Notes: generated by a model not told the origin, from the sequence alone. Shown: positions 27,924 through 37,092, counted from the stretch's first letter. The stretch: 64,000 bases of DNA from Cohnella kolymensis (GCF_000829465.1 NZ_JXAL01000001.1:682001-746000); one strand, 5' to 3'. Translations and numbers: made by a program.

Positions 27924-28970
27924 TTATTGTAACCGACCGATATACATTAATTCTTTAGTGTCTCTCTCATCCACGTCACCATCTAGAATTCGTTGAACAT
28001 CTTGCAAAGCTTCTTGCAGGGAAACGTTAACTCCTGCTGTCCCTGTAAAAGCTTCTGCTACGTATAGTGGCTGCGTGAGATAGGCTTCGAGCCTCTCGCC
28101 TCGCATAAAGGTTTGTGTTTCGGCATTAGGAAGCGCTTCCATGCCGTGTACTTGAACCAAAAATCGCAATTCCTTGTAACGACGCAGTAATTTCTTGGCC
28201 TTTTGTCCGATCGATTGATGAAGGGAGTCCGTATCGGCACCCTCGATAATTTCGGAGGTGGAGAGCACTGGGTTCACAGCAGGATAGATATGTCTAACCG
28301 CCAAGTCCGCGTCGAATTGCCATAGTGTTTCAAGCGGTCCGTAAGGTAATCCCTCGTCGATGGCTTCACCTTTAAGATCTACAAGCAAAGTGGTTAATGA
28401 AACGACACCAGACTTATGCAGACGGTTCTGCAAATTGTAGATCTCATTGCTAATGACATGGGAGCGATCACTTGACAAAACTACATCCTTGGTGGAGCCG
28501 ATATTACTAATCTGTGTAAAAGCTTCGTCCACGCTATTGCAGACTATTTCTGCATCTCCTGCCACATCTTCAATTTCGGGATGGTCCCCTTCTGGCTTAA
28601 GAAGTACGGTCACATAGCCTTGTTGTTTCAATCGATAAAATAACTCAGCAAGTACAACTAACTGGCCCATCTTCGGGCGGGCTACTAATCCCGCGGTTCC
28701 CCCTTTGACTAATGGTGCAAACAAATCTAAGGTTTTAATCCCAGTTTCAATCATTTCAATTTCCTCCCCAATTAGAATCAATTCATCCAAGCTGCATTTA
28801 GCCAAAGAGGCTAATGCTACAAGCGTACGAACTTCTGCACGACCTACTGGAATTTTTCCAGTGCATAAGTTTGAAACCGTCGCAGAACGCAGACCAACTG
28901 ATCGAGCAGCACTCGTCAAATTTGGAACACGTTGGCGAAGAAGCGGAACATTAAGTCGAATATCCTCCAA
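27924..28970 (-). CDS. Helix-turn-helix / F1-ATPase beta-like chimera, probable regulator
   Basis: About 348 residues. GGAGG abuts the ATG at 28979, so I choose the TTG at 28970 (9-nt spacing). Counting from that ATG, residues 10-70 are an XRE-like helix-turn-helix (NLTSAARSVGLRSATVSNLC). Residues 80-351 follow the F1 beta subunit: GIKTLDLFAPLVKGGTAGL, IYPAVNPVLSTSEII at 231-245, LLRRYKELRFLVQVHGMEAL, LTQPLYVAEAFTGTAGVNVSL and an ILDGDVDE end. The beta P-loop (GGAGVGKT) is replaced by VARPKMGQ, so it cannot be an ordinary catalytic beta. There are no other atp genes nearby. A nucleotide-sensing or partner-binding repressor is inference. Confidence 0.72.
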   Translation of the reverse strand: MEDIRLNVPLLRQRVPNLTSAARSVGLRSATVSNLCTGKIPVGRAEVRTLVALASLAKCSLDELILIGEEIEMIETGIKTLDLFAPLVKGGTAGLVARPKMGQLVVLAELFYRLKQQGYVTVLLKPEGDHPEIEDVAGDAEIVCNSVDEAFTQISNIGSTKDVVLSSDRSHVISNEIYNLQNRLHKSGVVSLTTLLVDLKGEAIDEGLPYGPLETLWQFDADLAVRHIYPAVNPVLSTSEIIEGADTDSLHQSIGQKAKKLLRRYKELRFLVQVHGMEALPNAETQTFMRGERLEAYLTQPLYVAEAFTGTAGVNVSLQEALQDVQRILDGDVDERDTKELMYIGRLQ

Positions 28971-28984
28971 TATTTTCATCCTCC

Positions 28985-29068
28985 TTACTTTATAGAGTAA
29001 TATCCTTTACTTTAAAAAGCAACATAATAATTTACTTTTAAAATGCAAATTTTTACTCTATGGCGTAA
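28985..29068. promoter_or_regulatory. Array of four imperfect palindromic operator-like boxes
   Basis: Boxes TTACTTTATAGAGTAA (28985), TTACTTTAAAAAGCAA (29007), TTACTTTTAAAATGCAA (29032) and TTACTCTATGGCGTAA (29053) share the half-site TTACTYT. They are spaced 21-25 bp, about two helical turns. They fill the region just before the HTH/F1-beta gene and probably bind its own HTH domain. Confidence 0.55.
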
Positions 29069-29096
29069 AATTAAAAGTGGGCGGTCGATTTCTCCC

Positions 29097-29308
29097 CCGA
29101 GGGGAGTATCCAATTCCTGCTTTTACTTGCTCACGAAGCTGATTCGAGGATGACAAGCTTAGAGGTAGAATTGGATTGCGTACTCGGTCTGCTCTGCAGA
29201 CCTCCGTGCGATCGAACCCCAATGTCCTCCTCCGGACCGGGGTGACTCCCCAATCTCTCCACAAAAAAAACACTGACCTCGTGCGGTCAGTGTTCTTATA
29301 GTGGGGCC
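29097..29308. repeat. ssrA-side repeat, copy A
   Basis: About 210 bp, with roughly ten differences from copy B at 30496-30707, exactly 1,399 bp away in direct orientation. It begins with CCGAGGGGAGT as in the tmRNA 3' end. It contains the hairpin GGTCTGC-TCT-GCAGACC and the terminator stem AACACTGACC/GGTCAGTGTT, and closes with a degraded tmRNA-end copy (TAGTGGGGCCGA). No real reading frame lies in it. Confidence 0.85.
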
Positions 29309-29431
29309 GAACCGTGGCTGTGCAAAACCACAATCCTTCGCCGTTTGATGCTGAGGATGTTTGGAGGAATAGCTTAAGCTATGTTTGAATAACAGGCGGA
29401 ACAAGGAACATCAAGTTACCCTGACACATTT

Positions 29432-29992
29432 TCAAAAGCCTTGACCATTTGCGTCTCTCCAAATTTCGTATGCACCAATGACATCGCCATGGTTAAATAA
29501 TTCAATAATTTTATCCTTTATTTCTTCGTCAAGGTTATCAAAATTTTCATTAAAAATCTGGTCAATCATGCTAGGCTCATTTAAATCTATAGGGTTGTCT
29601 TCATTGAGGTTCCAGTAAAGTGAACCATCTTCTTTGTCCTCTAATCCATCTCTCCAATACCGTTGAAGACGCTCAAGTGCATCTCGGTAAACATCATAAT
29701 CTTTACGTTTAAAATCTACTAGTAGGACTTCCACGATTTGCAGCACTTCAACTTCCCGAAAATCATTGGAGATAATATAGATAATTCTAATCCCTGAACT
29801 CCGAAGCTTCTTCTCTTTTGATCCAGTCAGATCTACACTTCGTTTTTTACCGAGCACCTTACCTATTGCGTCTGCCCTTTGCTCAAGTGATTGAAGTGCC
29901 TCGTCCACTTCATTAAGGATAGCTCCATCTAACTTTGAGTATTCTTCGGCTGCCTTTCTACAAAACTTTACGACAAACCGACGATTGTTTAT
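29432..29992 (-). CDS. RelE/ParE-type toxin with acidic C-terminal extension
   Basis: Homology to RelE/ParE toxins starts right behind the antitoxin stop (NNRRFVVKFCRKAAEEYSKLDGA) and continues through KKLRSSGIRIIYIISNDFRE and VEVLQIVEVLLV to KDYDVYRDALERL. The only codon in position for a full-length start is ATA at 29990-29992, in frame with the antitoxin stop and close to GAGGAG. The first ordinary start, GTG at 29908, would lose the first strand and helix. So either ATA is used, or an ATG was mutated or misread. Residues after about 110 form an acidic tail of some 75 residues not typical of RelE. The toxin probably acts on translation (family knowledge). Confidence 0.68.
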   Translation of the reverse strand: MNNRRFVVKFCRKAAEEYSKLDGAILNEVDEALQSLEQRADAIGKVLGKKRSVDLTGSKEKKLRSSGIRIIYIISNDFREVEVLQIVEVLLVDFKRKDYDVYRDALERLQRYWRDGLEDKEDGSLYWNLNEDNPIDLNEPSMIDQIFNENFDNLDEEIKDKIIELFNHGDVIGAYEIWRDANGQGF

Positions 29993-30295
29993 TTACTCCT
30001 CATTTTCAACGCGACGAATGGAACGCCATTCCACCAAACTATCCGGTTCCCTCTTCGCTTCCTCCTCACGATATTCCAACACTTCCTCTTCAAGCTCTTT
30101 AAGCCTCTTAAACATTTGCTCATAGGCATCATAACTAAGTAATACCATATTCACTTCTCCATTGTCTGTAATAAACAAAGGTTTTATGTTAGCAAGAGCT
30201 TTAATTTTACTGAAGTGTCGAGAAATCGTCGCGGTATTTACCAGTTGGTCACGACCAAATAGAACCCGCGTCTTAGTCTCATCGGCCATGTTCAT
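29993..30295 (-). CDS. Phd/YefM-type antitoxin
   Basis: About 100 residues from ATG 30295 (AAAGGGA 7 nt upstream; GTG 30334 is an alternative but its ribosome site is too close). The Phd/YefM N-terminal DNA-binding fold is visible (LVNTATISRHFSKIKALANIKPLFITDNGEVNMVLLSYDAYEQM), followed by a charged helical tail that should wrap the toxin. Its stop is followed at once by the toxin frame. It probably binds the dyad at 30374-30391 and represses the pair. Confidence 0.78.
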   Translation of the reverse strand: MNMADETKTRVLFGRDQLVNTATISRHFSKIKALANIKPLFITDNGEVNMVLLSYDAYEQMFKRLKELEEEVLEYREEEAKREPDSLVEWRSIRRVENEE

Positions 30296-30369
30296 TCCAA
30301 CTTCCCTTTCCAATATCATCCCCACCTTTGACACATCCTTTCCTATATATTATGTTCTTTACACACATT

Positions 30370-30398
30370 ATTATACGTATAATCATACGTACTGTCAT
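30370..30398 (-). promoter_or_regulatory. Toxin-antitoxin promoter with palindromic operator
   Basis: Minus strand ATGACA and TATAAT with exactly 17 bp between them. The spacer and -10 are covered by the perfect dyad TACGTAT-GATT-ATACGTA (30374-30391). This is the usual autorepression layout of type II modules. Confidence 0.75.
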
Positions 30399-30487
30399 TA
30401 AAAATTATTTTCGTAAACGCTTCCTGTACTGAAAAGTGATAATAACTAAATGCAAAATCCACAACCTCACGCGGTTGTGGATTTACA

Positions 30488-30697
30488 TGGTGGAGCCGAG
30501 GGGAGTATCCAATTCCTGATTTAACTTGCTCACGAAGCTTATTCGACGATGACAAGCTTAGAGGTAGAATTGGATTGCGTACTCGGTCTGCTTTGCAGAC
30601 CTCCGTGCGATCGAACCCCAATGTCCTCCTTCGGACCGGGGCGACTCCCCAATTCTCTCCACAAAAAAACACTGACCTCGTGCGGTCAGTGTTCTTA
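30488..30697. repeat. ssrA-side repeat, copy B, with duplicated tmRNA 3' end
   Basis: The first 19 bp, TGGTGGAGCCGAGGGGAGT, are identical to the ssrA 3' end at 30698-30716, 210 bp away, and look like an attachment-site duplication. The rest matches copy A, including the hairpin GGTCTGC-TTT-GCAGACC (30587-30603) and the ssrA terminator. Confidence 0.85.
30663..30693 (-). terminator. ssrA terminator
   Basis: Perfect 10-bp stem AACACTGACC/GGTCAGTGTT, six-base loop, seven T on the minus strand, 5 bp past the tmRNA end. Confidence 0.88.
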
Positions 30698-31060
30698 TGG
30701 TGGAGCCGAGGGGAGTCGAACCCCTGTCCGAAGACAACGCCACATAGGCTTCTACGGGTGTAGTGACAGATTTGATGTCACCCTAGAGACTCCCCGTCAC
30801 CGGATTCCCTTCGGGTCAGCCTGATTATCTTCTTCAGCTAGCCCCAGGCGGAGACTAGACAGCGTATCCCACTAAAGTTGAGCCCCTATCCCGCCACATG
30901 GGCGATGGAGAGTAGAAGCTTAGCAGATCAGTTTCTTAGGCTGCTGCTAAAGTTGGTTGTTGTTTGCCGTTTAATAGGTTTCCGCGTTAGTGAAGCAGAC
31001 GCAGCCCTACTACCCGCTACCCACGCTCGAACTATCCCCGTCGAATCCATAAACGGCCCC
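30698..31060 (-). ncRNA. ssrA: Transfer-messenger RNA (tmRNA)
   Basis: 363 nt. The 5' end GGGGCCGTTTATGG pairs with the 3' end ending CTCGGCTCCACCA, and the T-arm GGGGTTCGACTCCCC is intact. The mRNA part encodes the tag GKQQPTLAAA followed by TAA, with GGC as resume codon; the LAAA end is the protease recognition signal. A TATAAT lies at 31095-31100, about 35 bp before the mature 5' end. With SmpB it frees stalled ribosomes. Its 3' end is the target of the duplications next door. Confidence 0.96.
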
Positions 31061-31174
31061 GGATAATAAGAATAATGCATGAGCTTGCTTTATTATTATA
31101 CCATGAATAGCAACGAAATACCTAAACGATTACTGGCAATGCTGCCACACAATGCCGATCCGCCGGCACCCGAA

Positions 31175-31663
31175 TTACTTCGGCATGCTGACCTTCTGCT
31201 TCTCCCGTAAAATCCGCTGAAGATCGCGTTGAACATCACGCTTAGCCGCTGCTTCACGTTTATCATACTGCTTTTTACCTTTACCGACGCCGATCAGAAC
31301 TTTAGCATACCCGTTCTTCACATATACGCGCAGCGGCACAAGTGTGTAGCCTTCCTGCTTGGAAAGACCGAGCAGCTTGTGGATCTGCACCTTATGCAGA
31401 AGCAGCTTCCGTGCACGCGTCGGATCGCTCGGGTTGTTGCGGTTCCCCTGCTCGAACGGACTGATATGCAGGTTATGCAGAAAAATCTCGCCGTTTCGGA
31501 TGGTCGCGAACGCATCGTTGAGATTCGCCCGGCCGGTGCGCAGCGATTTAATTTCCGTGCCCGTCAATACCATGCCCGCTTCATAGGTTTCCTCGATGAA
31601 GTAATCATGGGACGCTTTTTTATTTTGTGCAAGCGGTTTGTCGAACTGGTCTTTCTTGCCCAT
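31175..31663 (-). CDS. smpB: SsrA-binding protein SmpB
   Basis: 162 residues, ATG with AAGGAGGATG upstream. The full family pattern is present: [39 protein letters not shown] near residues 35-53, [16 protein letters not shown] and the basic C-terminal tail [16 protein letters not shown] needed for decoding on the ribosome. It binds tmRNA, whose gene lies directly downstream on the same strand. Confidence 0.97.
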   Translation of the reverse strand: MGKKDQFDKPLAQNKKASHDYFIEETYEAGMVLTGTEIKSLRTGRANLNDAFATIRNGEIFLHNLHISPFEQGNRNNPSDPTRARKLLLHKVQIHKLLGLSKQEGYTLVPLRVYVKNGYAKVLIGVGKGKKQYDKREAAAKRDVQRDLQRILREKQKVSMPK

Positions 31664-31815
31664 TTTCCTTCATCCTCCTTCTGTTCGGACATTCATTATA
31701 GCACGCGCGCGGCGGCACCATCAATATTACCGTTGGCAGCGGCTTATTCCGTCATGGAGCACGGGTTCCGCTCATTTAAACCGCTCGCAGCGGCTTATTT
31801 CATCCGGAAGCCGCA

Positions 31816-32745
31816 TTATCTGCTGCCGCCGAGACACTTATCGATTAACGCCATACGAATATAAAGCCCGTTAACTGCCTGGCGGAAGTAAGCGGCCCGA
31901 GGATCGGCGTCCACTTCCTCGGTTATCTCACCTGCACGAGGGAGCGGATGGAGCACAATGGATTCGCGTCCCATTCGACTCATCAGCTCGGCGTCCACAA
32001 TATATCTGCCGGAAGCCTTTTCGTACTCCTCCACCGATGGGAAGCGTTCTTTCTGAATACGCGTCTGATACAGAACATCGACCGAACCCGCGACTGCGTC
32101 CAAATCGTCTGTCTCCATGTATTCAATCCCTTTTTCGTCCAGGTACCTCTTCACGTTAACCGGGATCTGCACATTCTCTGGAGCGATATAGTAAATCATG
32201 ACATCCTGATAATTAGCCAAAATATAGCTCAGTGAGTGGACGGTGCGACCATAAGTTAGATCGCCGACCATCGCGATTTTCAACCCGTCGATGCGTCCGA
32301 ACTCCTTCTTGATCGTATAGGCGTCAAGCAGCGCCTGAGTCGGATGCTCGCCCGCCCCGTCGCCCGCGTTGATGACGGGAACGCCCGCCACCTTCGCCGC
32401 TCGCTTAGCCGCACCGATTTCCGTATGCCTCATCACGATAACATCGCTGTAGCCGCTCAGTATCCGAATGCTGTCTTCAAGCGTTTCGCCTTTAATCGCG
32501 GAGGAGAACTGACCGGCGTTCTCCGTGCCGATGACACTCCCGCCCAGTCGATGCATCGCGGATTCGAACGATAAGCGGGTGCGCGTGCTCGCCTCAAAAA
32601 ACAATGTCGTCATAATGCGTCCTTCATAGCGTCGATCCCCGCCGGCTGCGACGACTTCTTCCATGGCCCGAGCAGATTCGAACAGCTCCTCCAGCTCGTC
32701 CCTCACGAGCTGCTTCGCTCCCAGTACATGATATAACTGCTTCAT
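31816..32745 (-). CDS. pyrB: Aspartate carbamoyltransferase
   Basis: 309 residues. The carbamoyl-phosphate site FFEASTRTRLSFESAMHRLGG lies near residues 49-69, HPTQALLDAYTI near 132-143, GDLTYGRTVHSL near 160-171 and the HPLPR motif near 265-269. It makes carbamoyl-aspartate for pyrimidines. It stands alone between rnr and smpB, outside a pyr operon, with no regulatory subunit gene nearby. A second pyrB elsewhere is possible. Confidence 0.93.
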   Translation of the reverse strand: MKQLYHVLGAKQLVRDELEELFESARAMEEVVAAGGDRRYEGRIMTTLFFEASTRTRLSFESAMHRLGGSVIGTENAGQFSSAIKGETLEDSIRILSGYSDVIVMRHTEIGAAKRAAKVAGVPVINAGDGAGEHPTQALLDAYTIKKEFGRIDGLKIAMVGDLTYGRTVHSLSYILANYQDVMIYYIAPENVQIPVNVKRYLDEKGIEYMETDDLDAVAGSVDVLYQTRIQKERFPSVEEYEKASGRYIVDAELMSRMGRESIVLHPLPRAGEITEEVDADPRAAYFRQAVNGLYIRMALIDKCLGGSR

Positions 32746-32834
32746 CTATTCCCACCCCGCCATACTCGTACACATTAAGTTCTATCCTATAAGATACGGC
32801 GAAGTTTGTAAAATGGTATCGAAGGGCTGCTCCT

Positions 32835-32873
32835 GAAAAAAATGAGCCAGCCGGCACATCTACCGGTTGGCTC
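32835..32873 (-). terminator. Terminator after rnr
   Basis: GAGCCAACCGG pairs with CCGGCTGGCTC (one mismatch, minus strand), loop of 8, then ATTTTTTT. Confidence 0.85.
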
Positions 32874-32881
32874 GCTGAGGC

Positions 32882-35430
32882 TTATTTCTTCGACTTTCTA
32901 CGTCTGCTTGGCTTCTCTTCCGGTTCCCGAGGGTAATTCCCCGACACGGGAAGTCCCCACATGTCCACGCCTTTAGCTCCCTTTGCCGGAGGAGCCTCCC
33001 TTTCGGCGACGACCGTTTTGGCGCTCCGCCTAGGGGCTGCAGAGCCGCTCTTAACACCGGTTCCCGCCGGTTCGGCTGGACCTGTCTTGCGGCCTCGCCC
33101 GGCTTTGGCGGCACCTGCATTACGGCCTCCGCCGGCGCGCCCTGCATCGCTGCCGCCCCGCTCGCTCCGCCCTCCGCGATCAACACGCCCGCCTGCAGCG
33201 AAACCGCCGCCTGCGCCGCGTTTCTTGCGCTTACGATCACGCCCGACGGAGCCCGGTTGCCGACAAGGCTTACTTTTCCGCCGCGGGATTTCATGTCCAT
33301 CATTTCAAAGTCGATCGTATGATCATCCATATTCACTCGGGCGACACGAATCTTCACTTCGTCGCCGATCCTGTACACCTTGGACGTCCTCTCACCGATC
33401 AACGCCATATGCAGTTCATGGAAATGGTAATAATCGTCCGTTAAATCGCTGAGACGAATAAGGCCTTCCACCGTATTCTCCAGCTCCACGAACATACCGA
33501 AGCTCGTGACGCCGCTAATAATGCCGGAGAACTCCTCACCGATTTTATCAAGCATAAATTCGGCCTTTTTCAGCTTTTCGGTATCGCGCTCAGCATCGAC
33601 CGCTACACGTTCCCGTTCAGAAGATTGCACCGCAATGTCGGGCATACGTGCCGCCAGCTGGTCATATCGGTTTTCCGGAAGGGCGCCTCCATTCTCCAAA
33701 ACCTCCCGCATCACCCGGTGTATAGCCAAGTCGGGATAACGCCGGATCGGAGACGTGAAATGCGTGTAGAATTCCGCCGCAAGTCCGAAGTGGCCGCGGC
33801 TTTCGGAATCGTATTTGGCCTGCTTCATCGACCGCAGCATCATCGTGCTGATAACCGTTTCTTCCTTCGTGCCCTGGATTTCTTCCAGCAAAGTCTGAAG
33901 TGCGCGCGGGTGTACCGTATTCCCTTGGCCCCTCACCGCATACCCGAAATTACCGGCAAATTGAATGAAACGCATCAGCTTCTCGCCATCCGGATCTTCG
34001 TGGATACGGTAAATAAACGGCACCTTTAACCAGTGAAAATGCTCCGCTACCGTCTCGTTAGCCGCGAGCATAAACTCTTCGATAATCTGCTCCGCGACCG
34101 AACGCTCACGTTTCACGATATCAACCGGCTTACCCTGCTCGTCCACGATTACCTTCGATTCCTGGAAGTCGAAATCGACGGCGCCCCTGCGCATCCGCTG
34201 CTGCCGCAGCGCCATTGCGAGCTCCTCCATCAGCCGGAAGTTTTCCACTAGTCCGGAGTAGCGCTCCATCACTTCAGGGTCTTGATCGGTCAATATTTTA
34301 CGAACATTGGTATATGTCATGCGCTCGGTCGTTCGAATGACACTGGTGAACACGTCATGTCGGACACGGCGCATCGTCTTCGGATCAAATTCCATCTCGC
34401 ACGACATCGTCAGCCGATCCACCTTCGGGTTCAAGGAGCAGATCCCGTTGGATAAACGGTGCGGCAGCATCGGAATGACCCGGTCGACCAGGTAAACGCT
34501 GCAGCCCCGGTTGTAAGCTTCCTCATCGAGCTGTGATTTCTCACGCACATAATAGCTCACATCGGCGATATGCACACCCAGCAGCAGATTCCCGTTAGGC
34601 AGACGTTCTACATTGACCGCGTCGTCCAAATCCTTGGCGTCTTCGCCATCGATCGTAACGATCACTTTGTCGCGTAAATCCCGTCTTCCTTGCCGAACGA
34701 TCTCGTCATCCGATATGGAATCCGGAGCGGCCTGCGCTTCCGCCAACACTTCTTCCGGGAACTCCTCCGGCAATCCGTGCTTGCGGATAATACTGAGAAT
34801 ATCGACACCGGGATCATCTTTGTGTCCTAAGATTTCTATAATTTCACCTTCAGCCGCGGATCGGCCTTCCGGGTAGCGGATAATGCTCACGACCACCTTC
34901 TGACCGGTTACAGCTCCCTTGAAACCTTCAGCGCGGATGAAGATATCTTTATTAATCCTCTTGTCGTCGGGCACGACAAATCCGAAGCTGTCATGACTAC
35001 TAAACAGCCCGACGACCTGTGTGACCGCACGTTTTACGATCCGCACGATTTCGCCTTCCATTTTTCCGTTTTCGCTTTTGGAGGTCACCCGTACGAGAAC
35101 GATATCTCCATTCATCGCGCCTTTCATATCGTTCGCGTGAATATAGACATCCGGATGTTCTTCTTCCTCCGGGATCAGGAACGCAAAACCTTTGGGATGA
35201 CCTTGTATGCGGCCGCGCAGCAGATTCATACGCTCAGGCACGCCATAACGATTGGTACGCGTCATCAGGATTTTGCCCTCTTGTTCCATTTCGGCCAACA
35301 TGCGCAGAAATTGCTTGAATTCAGCCGCATCCTCTATGCCAAAATGCTTCTCCAGCTCCTGGTACGTCATTGGTTTATAAGCGGTCTCCCGCATGAAATC
35401 GAGCAGCTCCTGCTCTGTGCATATCGGCAC
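32882..35430 (-). CDS. rnr: Ribonuclease R, frame broken near 33275
   Basis: About 850 residues. Starts at GTG (GAGGTGAT 7 nt upstream). An N-terminal HTH-like region and cold-shock domains come first. The RNB domain follows, with [18 protein letters not shown] near residues 262-279 (metal-binding Asp cluster), and then an S1 domain ([20 protein letters not shown]). After [12 protein letters not shown] the continuous frame turns non-homologous. The neighbouring frame gives an Arg/Gly/Lys-rich tail ending [12 protein letters not shown]...RRRKSKK with a TAA at 32882. One extra A in the AAAA run near 33274 joins them. It degrades structured RNA 3' to 5' and works with tmRNA-SmpB. Confidence 0.93.
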
Positions 35431-35514
35431 TCCGTATCACCTCGTTTATGTATAGTATACACGTATTCCTGCCCCGGCAATCGGACAAACACCCGTTGTC
35501 TCGGCCGATGGCAC

Positions 35515-35543
35515 AAAAAAAGCAGGAAGCTTACGCTTCCCGC
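35515..35543 (-). terminator. Terminator between secG and rnr
   Basis: GCGGGAAGC/GCTTCCTGC (minus strand, one G-T pair), loop GTAA, followed by seven T. Confidence 0.85.
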
Positions 35544-35560
35544 CTGTTCTTTGTAAATGA

Positions 35561-35800
35561 TTAGACCTCTTTAACGAAATAAGCGACAATGAGAGCAAGG
35601 ATGAAGAATCCCACTGCCAGACCGATCGTGAGACGCTGCAGGAACAAATCCAGTCCACGGGCTTTTTGTTTACCGAACAAATGCTCGGCACCGCCGGTGA
35701 TAGCCCCCGATAAACCTGCGCTCTTACCGCGCTGCAACAGAACAACGGCAATCACGCCGAGTGAGAATATAACCAGAAGTACTTTAAGAAATACGACCAC
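35561..35800 (-). CDS. secG: Preprotein translocase subunit SecG
   Basis: 79 residues, two helices (residues 3-20 and 54-75) around the family motif [23 protein letters not shown]. It completes the SecYEG channel. ATG after a short leader; the gene precedes rnr on the same strand but a terminator separates them. Confidence 0.95.
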   Translation of the reverse strand: MVVFLKVLLVIFSLGVIAVVLLQRGKSAGLSGAITGGAEHLFGKQKARGLDLFLQRLTIGLAVGFFILALIVAYFVKEV

Positions 35801-35913
35801 GCTTACACCCCCTAGTACCGAAACAAAAACAGTATTTTTATTCTATCACAACGCCTAGCAGCTTGACAACCATGTTGAATTCTTCCACAAAATGAGATCG
35901 ATAAGACGTCTGC

Positions 35914-37092
35914 TTAGAAAAAGTCCATAAGATGAGTGGTTCTGCGTGGAATTCGCCGGTCGAGTATCGCTATACTCTTAGAGTCTCCGCTAATACATCC
36001 GGTTTCTTGCAGCAGACTAGGCCGCCTGTCCCCCGCCAGCATTGCCGTCAGCGCTTGAACATCGCACGCGATACCCCCCGGTGCAGATTCCTCTCCCGGC
36101 AACCGTTCCAAACGAGCTGTTCCTTCTTTCGCAATCTTCAACCGATAGTTCCCGTTGTTCCAATCTGCATGCTGATCCGTGAGAGAAAGGTTCACTTCTT
36201 CCTCAGTTTCCGCCTCAGCAAAAGGATATTGCCGTACAAAAGCCTCGGCATCTACGATCCTGGACATGAAATACGGCGTTATTTCTTGCTTGATGCGCGG
36301 ATCCGGTATGAGCAAAGGCAGCGGATCATCGACAGCAACCGTGATCGTCAATTGATCGATCATCGAATCATGATTGCCTATGTAAGTCCACAACGCCTTG
36401 CGGGACATTTCGTTCGTGCTTACCAACTCATGTATGGTCAGCTTTCGATCCGCCACCCGATAGAAAACATAACCTTGAGCTTCTTCATCTTCATTATAAT
36501 AAACCGCGATGACGCCTTTTTTGTTCAGAACTCTTCGTTCCCACCATTCCGCGTCACGAATCAGTGTGCCGCTGTACTGCGACGCGAAAGCGGAATAGAG
36601 AGGATGCAGCAGCTCAACGTCAGGCTTAAACATGCGCACAACCTGTCCCGGCGTATCGATGCGCGGAGGAAGCTGCGCTGTATGGATCGTATATTGCTTC
36701 CGTTCACACGTCATTTCCCAACCGTATTTGCGGTAAAAAGGAAACGAGAACGGGTGCAGCATGCTGATCGTTTGTCCGTTGTCGCGCATCGTCTGCAGCG
36801 AGTGCTCAAGGAGGCGGCTCACATAGCCGTGTCTGCGAGTTTCGGGCCATGTCGCCACTCCCGCAAGGCCGCCCATTTTGTAACTCCGGCCCTGAATCCA
36901 TGTTTCGAAAGGAAGCAAAAACAGCCCCGAAAGCATATGCCCGTTCTCATCGAATATGCCCCAGCCGTCTTGAGGGCGGAAATTATTCCTGCGGTCCTCC
37001 ACTTCTTCAGCAGATAATTCAAACTGAAATGCAAATGTGGACAATGCCACCCGTTCATCAAAGTCGTCCGCCCGCAGCTGCCTGAATTCCAT
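35914..37092 (-). CDS. Eis-like GNAT N-acetyltransferase
   Basis: 392 residues. It follows the Eis plan: an N-terminal GNAT domain (FRPQDGWGIFDENGHMLSGL, GGLAGVATWPETRRHGYVSRLLEHSL near residues 74-100 with the acetyl-CoA loop), a second GNAT-like domain, and a C-terminal sterol-carrier-like domain (EVNLSLTDQHADWNNGNYRL, LTAMLAGDRRPSLL). FYRKYGWEMTCER is typical. The family acetylates amines including aminoglycosides; the substrate here is unknown. It lies 18 bp behind the isomerase gene. Confidence 0.85.
   Translation of the reverse strand: MEFRQLRADDFDERVALSTFAFQFELSAEEVEDRRNNFRPQDGWGIFDENGHMLSGLFLLPFETWIQGRSYKMGGLAGVATWPETRRHGYVSRLLEHSLQTMRDNGQTISMLHPFSFPFYRKYGWEMTCERKQYTIHTAQLPPRIDTPGQVVRMFKPDVELLHPLYSAFASQYSGTLIRDAEWWERRVLNKKGVIAVYYNEDEEAQGYVFYRVADRKLTIHELVSTNEMSRKALWTYIGNHDSMIDQLTITVAVDDPLPLLIPDPRIKQEITPYFMSRIVDAEAFVRQYPFAEAETEEEVNLSLTDQHADWNNGNYRLKIAKEGTARLERLPGEESAPGGIACDVQALTAMLAGDRRPSLLQETGCISGDSKSIAILDRRIPRRTTHLMDFF

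Noticed and set aside
29058..29404. Frames of 80-110 codons in repeat A (and the like in repeat B) that look like proteins
   Set aside because: They run across hairpins and the terminator, lack ribosome sites and change with small repeat differences; they are non-coding.
30543..30660. A tRNA-like or second tmRNA-like gene in repeat B, from TTCGATC-type motifs
   Set aside because: No acceptor stem or cloverleaf can be formed; only a short hairpin is conserved.
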